DNA of 50,324 bases from Phenylobacterium sp. CCH9-H3 (GCF_001557235.1 NZ_LSJI01000256.1:1-50324), one strand, 5' to 3'. Positions 16,351-26,724 are shown, counted from the stretch's first letter. Made by a program: numbers and translations. The notes: a model not told the origin generated them from the letters alone.

Positions 16351-17133
16351 ATGGCTACGGTCGCCGAGGGTGCGCCGCCGGTCGGGGCGCGCGACGAGGG
16401 CTTCTTCCTGGGCGGCGCGATCGCGATGGCGGTGGTGCTCGTCGCCGGGTTTTCGCTGCAGCTGGCGATGGGGCGCTCGACCTTCGCCGCGCCGCCTCTG
16501 GTCCACGCCCATGCGGTGGTGTTCATGGGTTGGATCGGCATCTACGTCCTGCAGAACGTCTTCGTGGCCACGGGCCGGATGGAACTGCACCGCCGGCTCG
16601 GCTGGCTGGCGGCCGTCTGGATCGCGCCCATGCTCGTGCTGGGCTGGCTGGTGACGGTGGCCATGGTGCAACGGGGGCAGGTCCCGTTCTTCTTCCGGCC
16701 GCTGCAGTTCCTGGTCTTCGACCCGATGACGCTGATCACCTTCGCCGGGCTGACGGCGGCGGCGATCCGGCTGCGGCGGCGCACCGACTGGCACCGGCGG
16801 CTGCATTTCAGCGCCATGGCGCTGCTGCTGGGGCCTGGCCTCGGCCGGCTGCTGCCCATGCCGCTGCTGACGCCCTGGGCGTGGGAGGCGACGCTGGCCG
16901 TGTCGCTGGTCTTCCCGCTCGCCGGCATCGTCCGGGACCTTTGGCGCAACGGCCGTGTCCATCCGGCCTGGGGCTGGGGCCTGGCCGCCATGGCCGGGTG
17001 CCTGATCCTCACCGAGGCGATCACCTACAGCCCGGCGGGTGCGGCGCTGTACGAGGCGGTCACCGCCGGTTCGCCGGGCGCGTCCGTCGCGCCGCTCGAC
17101 TTCCCTCCGCCGCCTGCGGGACCTCCGGCCTAA
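16351..17133 (+). CDS. Multi-pass membrane protein, unknown role
   Basis: A 260-residue integral membrane protein with about seven hydrophobic segments, beginning near residue 18 ([17 protein letters not shown]). Conserved-looking polar residues inside or next to membrane helices include the His pairs in [12 protein letters not shown] and MELHRRLGW, and [23 protein letters not shown]. The H-A-H and H-R-R-L patterns suggest a metal- or haem-binding membrane protein, but I cannot name the family. The ATG at 16351 follows GGGGGAG at ten bases. The stop overlaps the minE stop (convergent genes). Confidence 0.75.
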   Translation: MATVAEGAPPVGARDEGFFLGGAIAMAVVLVAGFSLQLAMGRSTFAAPPLVHAHAVVFMGWIGIYVLQNVFVATGRMELHRRLGWLAAVWIAPMLVLGWLVTVAMVQRGQVPFFFRPLQFLVFDPMTLITFAGLTAAAIRLRRRTDWHRRLHFSAMALLLGPGLGRLLPMPLLTPWAWEATLAVSLVFPLAGIVRDLWRNGRVHPAWGWGLAAMAGCLILTEAITYSPAGAALYEAVTAGSPGASVAPLDFPPPPAGPPA

Positions 17134-17456
17134 GCGCTGCGACGCCGCCGCGCGGGAGGCTTCAGCTCGGCGGACTTCGGCGTAGAGATCTTGGGCGCGG
17201 CGGCCAGGGCCTCGTCGGGCATCTCGATATCGATCTCCAGGGTCGAGACCTGATCGCCGCGGTCCAGCTTCACCAGGACCCGGTCGCGGTCGATGGGGAT
17301 GTGGCGGGCGATGACCTCCAGGATCTCCTGCTTGAGAACGGCGGCTAGGTCCGCGCCGCCCGTGAGCGCGCGCTCGTGCGCCAGCAGGACCTGGAGCCGC
17401 TCCCGGGCCACGGGCGCCGAGGTCCGGTTTCGGGTGAAGAAGTTCAGAATGCTCAT
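17130..17456 (-). CDS. minE: Cell division topological factor MinE
   Basis: A 108-residue MinE. The N-terminal amphipathic membrane segment ([11 protein letters not shown]) is followed by the MinD-binding region ([11 protein letters not shown]) and the topological-specificity beta domain ([16 protein letters not shown], then [10 protein letters not shown]). The C-terminus carries an extra basic tail (PPARRRRSA). MinE stimulates MinD ATPase and drives pole-to-pole oscillation. Its start overlaps the minD stop by 4 bp, so it is the last gene of a minC-minD-minE operon. Confidence 0.95.
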   Translation of the reverse strand: MSILNFFTRNRTSAPVARERLQVLLAHERALTGGADLAAVLKQEILEVIARHIPIDRDRVLVKLDRGDQVSTLEIDIEMPDEALAAAPKISTPKSAELKPPARRRRSA

Positions 17457-18274
17457 GCCGCCGCCCTCTTGCCGAAGAGGCGGGTCATGAGGCCCGGCTT
17501 TTCCGGGCGGGGCGTGCGGACCGGCAGCGTTTCGCCGAGGAGGCGGCGGGCGGCCTCATCATAGGCGCGGGCCGCGGGCGAGCCCGGATTGTGCAGGGTG
17601 ATCGGGCAGCCGAGGTTCGAGGCGGTCAGGACGTCCGGACTTTCCTGGACGATGCCCAGGAGGGGGATGGCCAGGATTTCCAGGACGTCCTCCACCGTCA
17701 TCATCTCGCCGCGGGCGGCGCGGGCGGCGTCGTAGCGGGTGAGCAGGAGCTGCTTGTCGATGCGGCCGCCAGCCTCGGCCAGGCGGGTCTTGGAATCCAG
17801 CATGCCGATGATGCGGTCGGAGTCGCGGACGGAGGAGACCTCGGGATTGGTCACTACCACGGCGGTGTCGGCGAAGCGCATGGCGAGGGTCGCGCCCTTC
17901 TCGATGCCGGCGGGGCTGTCGCAGATGATCCAGTCGAAGGTTTCGCGCAGCTCGTCGATCACCCGGCCGACGCCGTCCTCGGTGAGGGCGTCCTTGTCGC
18001 GGGTCTGGGAGGCGGGCAGCAGGGAGAGGTTCTCCAGCCGCTTGTCCCGGATCAGGGCCTGGGGCAGCTTTGCATCGCCCTGGACGACGTTGACGAGGTC
18101 GAAGACCACGCGCCGCTCGGCGCCCATCACGAGATCGAGGTTGCGCAGGCCGACGTCGAAGTCGACCACCACGACCTTGTGGCCGGCCCGGGCCAGGGAC
18201 GCGCCCAGGGAGGCCGACGAGGTGGTCTTGCCCACCCCACCCTTTCCGGACGTCACGACGACGACGTTGGACAT
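17453..18274 (-). CDS. minD: Septum site-determining ATPase MinD
   Basis: A 273-residue ParA/MinD ATPase. The deviant Walker A is [15 protein letters not shown] (about 10-24), followed by [12 protein letters not shown] and the Walker B-like [12 protein letters not shown]. The C-terminal amphipathic helix ([10 protein letters not shown]) is the membrane-targeting sequence. MinD-ATP binds the inner membrane and recruits MinC to inhibit FtsZ away from midcell. Ribosome-binding site GAAGGAGA lies seven bases before the ATG. Upstream ORF extension overlaps minC out of frame and is not real. Confidence 0.96.
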   Translation of the reverse strand: MSNVVVVTSGKGGVGKTTSSASLGASLARAGHKVVVVDFDVGLRNLDLVMGAERRVVFDLVNVVQGDAKLPQALIRDKRLENLSLLPASQTRDKDALTEDGVGRVIDELRETFDWIICDSPAGIEKGATLAMRFADTAVVVTNPEVSSVRDSDRIIGMLDSKTRLAEAGGRIDKQLLLTRYDAARAARGEMMTVEDVLEILAIPLLGIVQESPDVLTASNLGCPITLHNPGSPAARAYDEAARRLLGETLPVRTPRPEKPGLMTRLFGKRAAA

Positions 18275-18297
18275 GCTGTCTCCTTCCCCAGGGTTGT

Positions 18298-19005
18298 TCA
18301 GTCGAGCGCCGCGAGCCGCAGGGCGCCGCGGTCGCAGCGGACCTGGACGGCCTGGCCGTGGAGGTCGGCGCCCCAGTGCTCGGCGGTGCGGTAGAGCTGG
18401 TCCACGCCCACCAGCTCGGCCTCGAGCTTGCGGCAGAAGATGCGGGCGCCCGCGGTCTTGAGGCCGGCGATGGCGCGGCCGCGGAGCGGGCCGTAGACGT
18501 GGATGGAGCCGCCCGCGATCACCTCCGCCCCCGAGGCGACCGAGCCGACGACGATGACGTCGCCCTCTTCGTAGACGATGGACTGGCCCGAGCGGACGGG
18601 GCGCTCGATCAGGAGGGATGTGGCCGGCGGCGGAGCCGTGGTGGCGGCGGGGCGCCCGGGGCGCCCGTCCAGGCTGACGTCGCGGCCATGAAGGCTGGTG
18701 GGCAGGTCGGCCCAGGGCGTACCAGCGAGCTGGGCGGCGGACGCCCCCTCGACCCCGACGATGCGCATGCCGCGGGCCGCGAGCCCCTCCATGGCCAGCG
18801 GCACGCCGTCGGCCCCGAGCACGTCGACAACCCCGGAGAGGTCGGCCACCACCGGGCGGTCGGCGAACAGGCCGGGCGCGCCGCTGAGCTGGCGGTCGAG
18901 GGCGGCGAACCAGTCGGCGAACGGCGTCTCCGGCGCCAGCACGAGCGCCATGAAGCTGCGGCCCCGAATCCGGACCCAGGGAAGCGGATTCGCCTCGCCG
19001 TCCAT
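18298..19005 (-). CDS. minC: Septum inhibitor MinC
   Basis: A 235-residue MinC. The N-terminal FtsZ-inhibiting domain (about 10-105) is linked by a Pro/Ala-rich stretch to the C-terminal beta-helix, which binds MinD and dimerises (RSGQSIVYEEGDVIVVGSV, then GGSIHVYGPLRGRAIAG). These C-terminal glycines and the IHVYGPLRGRA motif are diagnostic. GGAGGG lies five bases before the ATG. It is the first gene of minCDE, with a 132-bp upstream gap that probably holds the promoter. Presence of Min alongside DivJ/CtrA-type genes is noteworthy because Caulobacter crescentus has MipZ and no Min. Confidence 0.95.
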   Translation of the reverse strand: MDGEANPLPWVRIRGRSFMALVLAPETPFADWFAALDRQLSGAPGLFADRPVVADLSGVVDVLGADGVPLAMEGLAARGMRIVGVEGASAAQLAGTPWADLPTSLHGRDVSLDGRPGRPAATTAPPPATSLLIERPVRSGQSIVYEEGDVIVVGSVASGAEVIAGGSIHVYGPLRGRAIAGLKTAGARIFCRKLEAELVGVDQLYRTAEHWGADLHGQAVQVRCDRGALRLAALD

Positions 19006-19137
19006 GGCGCCCTCCGACCAATGGCAAGGGCGCTGCGATCCGCGCCCCCTTCGGCCCTCGGACTCGGCGAGTCGTGAGGCGATCTTGCGGCCCGGCCAAG
19101 CCGCAGAAAAGCCGTCATGCGGCCAAGCTTGGCTCGG

Positions 19138-20139
19138 TCAGCCGCGCCGGATCTGCTCCATCGTGCACTGGGCCGGCGCCTTGTCCGGCCGCCAGCGGAC
19201 CAGGCGGGTTCCATGCCGGAAACGCCCGCCGGTGACCTGGTCGTAGCGCACTTCGACGACCAGTTCCGGGGCCAGCGGGACCCATTGGGCGGTCCGTTCG
19301 GAGCTCCACCGGCTGGGCCCGCCGGGCGCGTCGCCGGTGAACCCCTCGCCCTTCAGCGCCAGCAGCTTGCGGGTGAGCGCCGGCCGCTCGGCGTGCTTGA
19401 TCGTCGAGGTGAAGCCCACGTGATGCAGGCGCCCGGCCGCGTCGTAGAGGCCGAGCAGCAGAGAGCCGACCAGCTCGGTCCCCTCCGCGTAGCGGAAGCC
19501 GCCCACCACGCAGTCGGCCGCGCGGATCTTCTTGATCTTCAGCATGGCCCGCTCACCGGGGACGTAGGGGCCGTCCAGCCGCTTGGCGACCACGCCGTCG
19601 AGGGAGGAGCCCAGATCCTCCAGCCAGGCGGAGGCTTCCTCCCGCTTGGTCGAGCCGGGCGAAAGGCGCAGCGCCGAGGCTTTTCCGAACCGCTTGAACA
19701 GGGCCTCCAGGGCCTTGCGCCGTTCGGCGAGCGGCGCCTCCAGCAGGGGCGCGCCGCCAGCATCCATCAGGCAGTCGAACAGCATGAAGGCCGCCGGCTG
19801 CTCGGCCGCGAGCCTGCGGACGCGGCTCTCGGCGGGGTGCAGGCGCATCTGCAGGGCCTCGAAGGACGGCTCGCCCTCCACAGCGATGGTCAGTTCCCCG
19901 TCGAGGACGAAGCGGTCGACAGGCAGGGCGGCGAGCGCGGCCGCCATGTCGGGGAAGAAGCGGTTGAGCGGCTTGCCCGACTTGGCCTTCAGCAACACCT
20001 CGTCGCCGGCGCGGTAGGCCAGGCAGCGGAAGCCGTCCCACTTGGGCTCGAACCGCCAGCCGGCGTCGCGCGGGATCTCGTCGACAAGCTTCGCCTCCAT
20101 CGGGGCGAGGTCGAGGGGGACGGGAAGATCGCGGAGCAT
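19138..20139 (-). CDS. ATP-dependent DNA ligase, LigC type
   Basis: A 333-residue ATP-dependent DNA ligase consisting of an adenylation domain and an OB-fold, without the polymerase and phosphoesterase domains of full LigD. Motif I is EPKWDGFR with the adenylated Lys33. Other nucleotidyltransferase motifs are VLDGELTI (III/IIIa region), SLDGVVAKR (IV) and MLKIKKIR (V). Length and domain set fit the stand-alone LigC-like ligases of bacterial end-joining or backup repair. No Ku gene lies nearby. The DUF1491 gene begins upstream on the same strand after 20 bp, so the two may be co-transcribed. Confidence 0.9.
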   Translation of the reverse strand: MLRDLPVPLDLAPMEAKLVDEIPRDAGWRFEPKWDGFRCLAYRAGDEVLLKAKSGKPLNRFFPDMAAALAALPVDRFVLDGELTIAVEGEPSFEALQMRLHPAESRVRRLAAEQPAAFMLFDCLMDAGGAPLLEAPLAERRKALEALFKRFGKASALRLSPGSTKREEASAWLEDLGSSLDGVVAKRLDGPYVPGERAMLKIKKIRAADCVVGGFRYAEGTELVGSLLLGLYDAAGRLHHVGFTSTIKHAERPALTRKLLALKGEGFTGDAPGGPSRWSSERTAQWVPLAPELVVEVRYDQVTGGRFRHGTRLVRWRPDKAPAQCTMEQIRRG

Positions 20140-20159
20140 GGGGCGTGAAGCCCCCAGCG

Positions 20160-20492
20160 TCAGGCGCGTTCCACAGGCTCCACCAGGAAATGGCGACCCT
20201 CGCGGTCCTCGATCTCCACCACCCAGAGGTCGGGGTCGATGCGCACGGCCCGCTCGATGTAGCGGTCGAGGTCCGGCTCCTCCCGCGAGGCAGCGGGCTC
20301 CATCCAGATGCGCTCCCCGTCGCCGCGGGTGGCTTCCGACAGCAGGCGGGCGGTGCCGTCGGTGCGGTTCAGCACCTTGACCAGCACCGCACCGGCCCGG
20401 GGATCGCCCTTGCGCGCCACAACAGCGAAGCCGCCGCCGATCTCGACGCGGCGGATGAGGGCGCCGACCCAGATGTCGGTGGAGAGCAGCAT
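20160..20492 (-). CDS. DUF1491-family protein
   Basis: A 110-residue protein of the alphaproteobacterial DUF1491 family, recognised by LSTDIWVGALIRR near the start, VLVKVLNRTDGTARLLSEA and the C-terminal PDLWVVEIEDREGRHFL. The function is unknown. It is small, acidic and soluble, with no signal peptide. It sits 20 bp upstream of the ligase gene on the same strand and diverges from the exported-protein gene at 20602; the 109-bp gap between those starts should contain both promoters. Confidence 0.8.
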   Translation of the reverse strand: MLLSTDIWVGALIRRVEIGGGFAVVARKGDPRAGAVLVKVLNRTDGTARLLSEATRGDGERIWMEPAASREEPDLDRYIERAVRIDPDLWVVEIEDREGRHFLVEPVERA

Positions 20493-20601
20493 GGCTGGGA
20501 CATTGCGGCGCAGGCCCGGCCCGTCAACCTTGGTTCAACACTACCCGCGTACAAGCGTCCGTTCAGACGGCCGAACCAAGGCCGCGCCAGATGGTGGACG
20601 C

Positions 20602-21491
20602 ATGACGAGCACGCGCAGAAGCGCGAGGCCGGCGTCTCGGTGGATGGGGTTGATGGGGCTGGCGCTCGCCGCCGCGCCCGTCGCTGCGGCTGCGCAGCCG
20701 TCGGACCTGTTCTTCGAGCGCACGGTGATGACCGCGGCCGACGGACGCTGTCGCCTGTTCACGCCCGAGGTGTCCGCCGCGCTGGCCGCCGGCGCAGCCC
20801 AGGCGCGGGGCGCGGCCCTGCGCGCCGGCGTCGACCCCAGGACCCTGGCGTCCCGCGAGGCCGGCGCCCGCCGCTATGCCGCCCAGCTGAACTGCGCGAG
20901 CCCCCAGGTGCTGGCCGAGGCCGCCCGGGTGCAGCAGGCCTTCTCCGGCTATTCGCGGGTCACCCGCATGACCTATCCCGGCGACGTGGCCGACTGGCGC
21001 GCCGACCGTGGCAGCGGCCGCAACGCCCGCTGGCGGCTGGCCCAGGACGCGGCCTTTGGCGGCCATCGCATGACGTTCGGCCTCGCGGGCCGCGAGGGCG
21101 CCAACGCCCTCCTGGCGGTGGCCGATTTCGCCGACAGCCAGAGCCCCTATGCCGCGCGGCTGGTGCTGCGCGACACCGGCCGGACCATGGGCCCCTATCT
21201 CGACGCGCGGACCAAGAGCGCGCCGCTGAGCCGCAAGCTGCCGCCCCGCGGAGCCACCCGAACCTTCATGGCCGAAGCGCGCAGCGCGGCGGACGAGGGC
21301 CTGCTGCCCAAGGGCTCGGACGGGGGCTGGGCGTTCCGCTTCCCCGCCGCCGCCGCCCAGGCCCTGGCCGAGCTGGACCCGCGCGAGGCGATCGCGGTGG
21401 AATTCCTGTTCTCGGGCGAGCGGGTCCGCACCGCCTATGTGGAGGTCGGCGACTTCGCGGCCGGCCGCGCCTTCCTGCAGGTGGCTTCCCG

Positions 21492-21495
<4 letters not shown>
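20602..21495 (+). CDS. Exported protein of unknown function, 297 aa
   Basis: A 297-residue protein with a Sec signal peptide (hydrophobic core GLMGLALAAAPVAAAA, cleavage near AAAAQ at about 31). Two cysteines in the first half (DGRCRLF and LNCASPQ) could form a disulfide. The second half is beta-rich and includes EFLFSGERVRTAYVEVGDFA. I do not recognise the family. The ATG at 20602 fits the signal peptide; upstream in-frame ATGs lie in the divergent gene. The stop overlaps the divJ-like stop by 4 bp (convergent). Confidence 0.7.
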
Positions 21496-23084
<1,589 letters not shown>

Positions 23085-23241
23085 GGCTCGTCTATGAACC
23101 CCCGTCAGGTTCGGAGGGCGAGCGTACCGGTCCCAGGGGATTCGCGCGAGGGCGCGCAAGCACCGTCTGTCGGCCGCAAGACTTTCGTAAGCGGCATCGG
23201 CCACCCTGCAGGCCCCGATCGACCAGGCGTATCGCCGTCAC

Positions 23242-24000
23242 ATGCCTCAAGTGGCCACTCCTTCCGCCGGTGCGAAACAACGCGCCCATGTCCGATACGA
23301 GGCGGCCATGGACGAACGGAAACGTTCGTTCCTGCGAATGGTCAGCCACGAACTGCGCACGCCTTTGAACTCCATCCTGGGGTTCTCGGAAATTCTCACT
23401 GCGGAACTGTACGGCCCCTTGGGAGCCTCGCAGTACAAGGAATATGCCGCGATCATCCACGGCAGCGGCCAGAAGCTGCTGAAACTTGTGAATCAGGTGC
23501 TGGAGATCGCCCGGCTGGAAGGCCGCACCATCGAATTCGACGCCGACCTCGAGCCCCTGGAGCCGGCCCTGGACGACGCGCTGACGGCCCTGAAGCCGGA
23601 CCTGGCGGCGCGGCGGGTGAGCGTGGAGGTGTCCGGGCGCGGCGGCTTGCCCGCCGTCACCGCCGACGGCCGGGGCCTGCGCTCGGTGCTGACCCACCTC
23701 TTGCACAACGCCATCGTCTTCTCGCCCGAGGGGGGCTGCGTGCGCGTGAGCGTGGCGACCGACGGGACGAACGTGGAGATCGAGATCCGCGACGAGGGCG
23801 ACGGCGTGGATCCCGCCGAGCTGCAGCGCCTCATGGCCCCCTTCGAGCAGGGCGAGAACGCCCTGATCCGCAAGACCGAGGGCGCGGGCCTGGGCCTGCC
23901 GATCGCCGACATGACCTGTGCGGCCATGGGCGGCCGGCTGCGGCTGGCCTCGGCGCCCGGCGAGGGGCTCACCGCGCAGGTGCGCCTGCCCGCCGGCTGA
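23242..24000 (+). CDS. Short soluble histidine kinase
   Basis: A 252-residue kinase with only the catalytic core. A 25-residue leader is followed by HisKA (RMVSHELRTPLNSILGFSE, His36) and an HATPase domain (LLHNAIVFSPEGG; DEGDGVDP; GAGLGLPIADMTCAAMGG). There is no sensor domain or membrane segment. The helix after the H-box (LYGPLGASQYKEYAAIIHGSG) closely resembles the same segment of the divergent DivJ-like kinase, which suggests an old duplication. A kinase without its own sensor may be controlled by a partner or act as a phosphatase. The alternative start at 23308 (MDERKRSF) would trim the leader. Confidence 0.85.
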   Translation: MPQVATPSAGAKQRAHVRYEAAMDERKRSFLRMVSHELRTPLNSILGFSEILTAELYGPLGASQYKEYAAIIHGSGQKLLKLVNQVLEIARLEGRTIEFDADLEPLEPALDDALTALKPDLAARRVSVEVSGRGGLPAVTADGRGLRSVLTHLLHNAIVFSPEGGCVRVSVATDGTNVEIEIRDEGDGVDPAELQRLMAPFEQGENALIRKTEGAGLGLPIADMTCAAMGGRLRLASAPGEGLTAQVRLPAG

Positions 24001-24041
24001 TGGCGGTTGCCAGGGGGCGCTTGGCTCCCTAAGTCGCGCCC

Positions 24042-24464
24042 ATGGCCATCGACGACGCGCTTGCCGAGCTCAAGGACGAGTTCGAGCTCCTGGGCGACTG
24101 GGAAGAGCGCTACCGCTATGTGATCGAGCTGGGCAAGGACCTGGCGCCTCTCTCCGACGGCGAGCGGACCGAGGCGAACAAGGTGCGCGGCTGCGCCAGC
24201 CAGGTGTGGCTGGTCACCGAGCCCGGCGCGGACGGGACCCTGGGGTTCCGCGGCGATTCCGACGCCCACATCGTGCGCGGCCTGATCGCCATCCTGCTGC
24301 GCCTCTACTCCGGCCGGGCCCCGGCCGAGATTCTGGCCTTCGACGCCAAGACGGCGTTCGAGCATCTGGGCCTCAGCGGTGCGCTGTCGTCGCAACGGTC
24401 GAACGGCCTGGCCTCGATGGTCGCCCGCATCCGCCGGGACGCGGAAATGTCTCAGGCCGCGTGA
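24042..24464 (+). CDS. sufE: SufE-like sulfur acceptor protein
   Basis: A 140-residue SufE protein. It has the family pattern DWEERYRYVIELGK, the active-site cysteine Cys51 in NKVRGCASQVWL, and the C-terminal LSSQRSNGLASMVARIR. SufE accepts persulfide sulfur from the cysteine desulfurase SufS and passes it to SufB for iron-sulfur cluster assembly. The remaining suf genes are not in this window, so it is a solitary copy. It follows the short kinase by 41 bp on the same strand and converges with the SRPBCC gene. Confidence 0.95.
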   Translation: MAIDDALAELKDEFELLGDWEERYRYVIELGKDLAPLSDGERTEANKVRGCASQVWLVTEPGADGTLGFRGDSDAHIVRGLIAILLRLYSGRAPAEILAFDAKTAFEHLGLSGALSSQRSNGLASMVARIRRDAEMSQAA

Positions 24465-24467
24465 GGC

Positions 24468-24938
24468 CTACTGCCGGGTCAGGGCGCCCAGCAGGTCGAG
24501 CTCCAAGCGGTCGAAACCCTCGTTCGTGCCATGGATGCGTTCGTCGCGCTCGTCATGGCCGTCCAGGAAGGCGACCTGCTCGGTGAACGCCATCTTCGTG
24601 CCGCGCCCGCCGGGGTCGAACTCCACCGTGACCAAGGAGGCTGAGGTGCGCTGATCGCCCACCCGGTAGTCGTAGGCGTAGATGATCCGCTGGTCCGGCA
24701 GGATCTCGATGAACCGGGCCTCGACCAGGAAGACCGCGCCGTCCGGCCCAGTCATGCGGTTGATCTCCAGCCCGCCCGGCCGGAAGTCCAGGTGGTGCTC
24801 GCGGGTCATCTCAGGATGGCAGCCGGTCCAGCGCCGCTTGGCCTCGGGGTCCGCCCAGGCGCGGAAAACCTCGGCCGGCGAGGCGGCCATGTCGCGCACG
24901 ATGGTGAAGCTGGTGTGGGCCACCGAACGGTCGGTCAT
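24468..24938 (-). CDS. SRPBCC/AHSA1-domain protein
   Basis: A 156-residue START/Bet v1-like protein of the AHSA1 (SRPBCC) family. Signature pieces are TSFTIVRDMAASPAEVFRAW, RRWTGCHPEM, FRPGGLEIN and the C-terminal GFDRLELDLLGAL. The family binds hydrophobic ligands or acts with an adjacent ArsR regulator. Its ATG overlaps the ArsR stop by 4 bp and a GST gene precedes that, giving a three-gene operon. ArsR-SRPBCC-GST pairings suggest response to a small organic compound, but the ligand is not known. Confidence 0.88.
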   Translation of the reverse strand: MTDRSVAHTSFTIVRDMAASPAEVFRAWADPEAKRRWTGCHPEMTREHHLDFRPGGLEINRMTGPDGAVFLVEARFIEILPDQRIIYAYDYRVGDQRTSASLVTVEFDPGGRGTKMAFTEQVAFLDGHDERDERIHGTNEGFDRLELDLLGALTRQ

Positions 24939-25276
24939 TCGCCGTCTCCCTTGCCCCCGGTCTGGGCGAGATACCGCTCCAGGCGGTCGAACTGGGCGTT
25001 CAGCGCCGCCCTGCGGTCCGCGGCCCAATCCTCCACTCGGCTCAGCGCCGCCGGCGCGAGGCGGTAGGTGCGGACCCGGCCGGCCTTTTTGGACGTGACC
25101 AGCCCGCCCGCCTCCAGCACCGCCAGATGCTTCACCACCGACGGCAGGGCCATCGGCAGCGGCTGGGCCAGTTCGGACGCCGAAGCCGGACCACGGCTCA
25201 GCCTGTCGATCATCCCACGCCGGCTGGCGTCGGAGAGGGCGTGGAACAGGCGGTCGAGGCCGGCGTCGTCGAGCAT
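24935..25276 (-). CDS. ArsR-family winged-helix regulator
   Basis: A 113-residue repressor with a winged helix-turn-helix (LFHALSDASRRGMIDRLS, then SASELAQPLPMALPSVVKHLAVLEAGGLV). It lacks the Cys clusters of metal-sensing ArsR proteins, which fits the subgroup paired with SRPBCC proteins. The wing is VTSKKAGRVRTYRL. It is probably autoregulatory; a repeated 20-bp sequence upstream of the operon is a good operator candidate. It lies between the GST gene (9-bp gap) and the overlapping SRPBCC gene. Confidence 0.9.
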   Translation of the reverse strand: MLDDAGLDRLFHALSDASRRGMIDRLSRGPASASELAQPLPMALPSVVKHLAVLEAGGLVTSKKAGRVRTYRLAPAALSRVEDWAADRRAALNAQFDRLERYLAQTGGKGDGE

Positions 25277-25285
25277 GGCGCGAGC

Positions 25286-25966
25286 TTAGCCCGCCGGCGC
25301 CTCGCCGAGGAAGCGTGGCTCCAGCCGGTCGCGGAACGGATACATGTGGAACCACGGCCGGGCCTCGACCAGGACGCGGGCCACGGACGGACGGACGATC
25401 AGCCGCTCGAAATAGGCCGCGGTCGCGGGGTGCGCATCGGTGAACGGGGCGACGACGCGGCCATAGAAGAGCGCCGGGGCCGCGGCGCAGTCTGCCAGGC
25501 TGAACGAGGAGCCCACGGCCCACTCGCGGCCCGCCATGTGGGCTTCGACCTTGTCGTAGGCCGCGCGCAGCGCCTCGGCGTGCTCCGGAATGCGCTCCGG
25601 CTCTCCCCGGATGGTCGCCAGCACCGCCGCCCCCATCGGGGTGTGGACGTAGAGGTCGAAAACGCGGTCCCAGAGGCGGGCTTCGAGCCGCGCGTCCTCG
25701 TCCGCCGGCAGGAGCGGCTGCGGCCCCGGATGGTGGCGGTCGAGGTATTCCACGATGATCGAGGTCTCGAAAACGGTCCGCCCGCGCGCCGGATCCTCCA
25801 GCACCGGGATCTTGCCCCAGGGCGACAGGGCCATGAACCGCGCCCGGGCGGTCGGGTCGCCCAGGTCCACGTGGCGCATCTCGAACGCCGTTCCCGCCTC
25901 GTAGAGGGCGATCAGCACCTTGTGGCAGTAGGAGGACAGCGGGTGGGCATGAAGGATGGGGGTCAT
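25286..25966 (-). CDS. Glutathione S-transferase
   Basis: A 226-residue GST. The N-terminal thioredoxin-like domain has HPLSSYCHKVLIAL (active-site region), SPWGKIPVLED with the conserved cis-Pro, and FETSIIVEYLDRH for glutathione gamma-Glu binding. An all-helical C-terminal domain follows (FSLADCAAAPALFYG). It conjugates or reduces small molecules with glutathione in the cytosol. It is the first gene of the GST-ArsR-SRPBCC operon. The start at 25964-25966 (MTPILHAHPLSS) is the only one giving a complete beta-1 strand. No clear Shine-Dalgarno is seen. Confidence 0.92.
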   Translation of the reverse strand: MTPILHAHPLSSYCHKVLIALYEAGTAFEMRHVDLGDPTARARFMALSPWGKIPVLEDPARGRTVFETSIIVEYLDRHHPGPQPLLPADEDARLEARLWDRVFDLYVHTPMGAAVLATIRGEPERIPEHAEALRAAYDKVEAHMAGREWAVGSSFSLADCAAAPALFYGRVVAPFTDAHPATAAYFERLIVRPSVARVLVEARPWFHMYPFRDRLEPRFLGEAPAG

Positions 25967-25981
25967 GGGGTCGCCAAACAG

Positions 25982-26052
25982 TTTCCAATTCAGCTAAGTG
26001 TTGCGCCGTAGGTTGGGCGACGCAAGCAAAACTTTCCAAGTCGGCTAAGTGT
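25982..26052. promoter_or_regulatory. Repeated 20-bp operator candidate
   Basis: Two direct copies of TTTCCAANTCNGCTAAGTGT are found at 25982-26001 and 26033-26052, differing at two positions. They lie immediately upstream of the GST-ArsR-SRPBCC operon and are spaced 51 bp apart, close to five helical turns. The position and spacing suit binding of the ArsR dimer to both, with looping or cooperative repression. No copy is seen elsewhere in the window. Confidence 0.65.
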
Positions 26053-26060
26053 AGGCGCGA

Positions 26061-26549
26061 TCAGGCGGCGGGGCGGATGCCGCTCTGCACGGCGCCGAGG
26101 CCCACGACGGCGTCGTAGCCCAGGATCATGTCGACCTCGGAGCCCCTGGTGGCCAGGGGCAGGCGGATCCAGATGAGCGAGAGGTGCGAGGCGCCGCGCC
26201 AGGCGAGGTTGTGGACGCCCACGCCCGGCCGGCGGTCGCGGACCACCCGGCCCAGCTCCTGGCGCCAGTATTCGGCGGCAGTGGTGTTGTAGATCTCGGA
26301 GAAGCGGCGGCCGGTGATCTCGCGGCCGTAGACGTTGTAGAGGCCGGTGCCGGCCAGGCGCACCCGGTAGTCGCCGCTCTCGCCCGGCGCCTCGATGAGG
26401 CTGACGGTGGGCAGCAGGCGCTTCATGTCGGCCGGGTCGAGCCGCTTGCGCGGCGGCACCGGGGCGTCGGCGCGCAGCGAGCTCCAGTAGGCGAACAGTT
26501 CCTCGTGCGCGCGGATCGCCGCAGCGGGGGGCGCCAAGTGAGCCGCCAT
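26061..26549 (-). CDS. PAS-domain protein, alphaproteobacterial PAS_5 type
   Basis: A 162-residue protein of the family with a degenerate PAS-like fold found across Alphaproteobacteria. Recognisable pieces are LFAYWSSLRADAPVPPRKRLDPADMKRLLP at the start (read as a helix-turn leader), YRVRLAGTGLYNVYGREITGRRF and WIRLPLATRG. No output domain is attached, so the role is unclear; relatives are sometimes linked to motility or cell-cycle control. The 175-bp gap to mucR contains an ATGGTTAA half-site at 26648 and the mucR terminator. Confidence 0.75.
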   Translation of the reverse strand: MAAHLAPPAAAIRAHEELFAYWSSLRADAPVPPRKRLDPADMKRLLPTVSLIEAPGESGDYRVRLAGTGLYNVYGREITGRRFSEIYNTTAAEYWRQELGRVVRDRRPGVGVHNLAWRGASHLSLIWIRLPLATRGSEVDMILGYDAVVGLGAVQSGIRPAA

Positions 26550-26647
26550 CTTCAGTTACTCGAGCAACGGCTTGGATTCATGATGAATCATATATCGCCT
26601 GACCCGCGAATCGGCGGCAAGCGGGAAACGCGTTCCAGCCTGTAAAA

Positions 26648-26655
26648 ATGGTTAA
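26648..26655 (-). promoter_or_regulatory. CtrA-like half-site upstream of PAS gene
   Basis: ATGGTTAA on the plus strand is TTAACCAT on the minus strand, about 100 bp upstream of the PAS-gene start. It matches the CtrA half-site seen at other promoters in this window. A single half-site is weak evidence for regulation. Confidence 0.35.
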
Positions 26656-26672
26656 CGGCGAGCCCGAAAGCA

Positions 26673-26701
26673 GAACGCCCGCCGGAGGCCGGCGGGCGTT
26701 C
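26673..26701 (-). terminator. mucR intrinsic terminator candidate
   Basis: A 13-bp perfect stem (GAACGCCCGCCGG, 26673-26685, paired with 26689-26701) closes a 3-base loop, 24 bp past the mucR stop. On the minus strand it is followed by CTGCTTTC, a poor T-tract, so termination efficiency is uncertain. Confidence 0.65.
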
Positions 26702-26724
26702 GAACATCGTCGGTCGCTGGAAGC

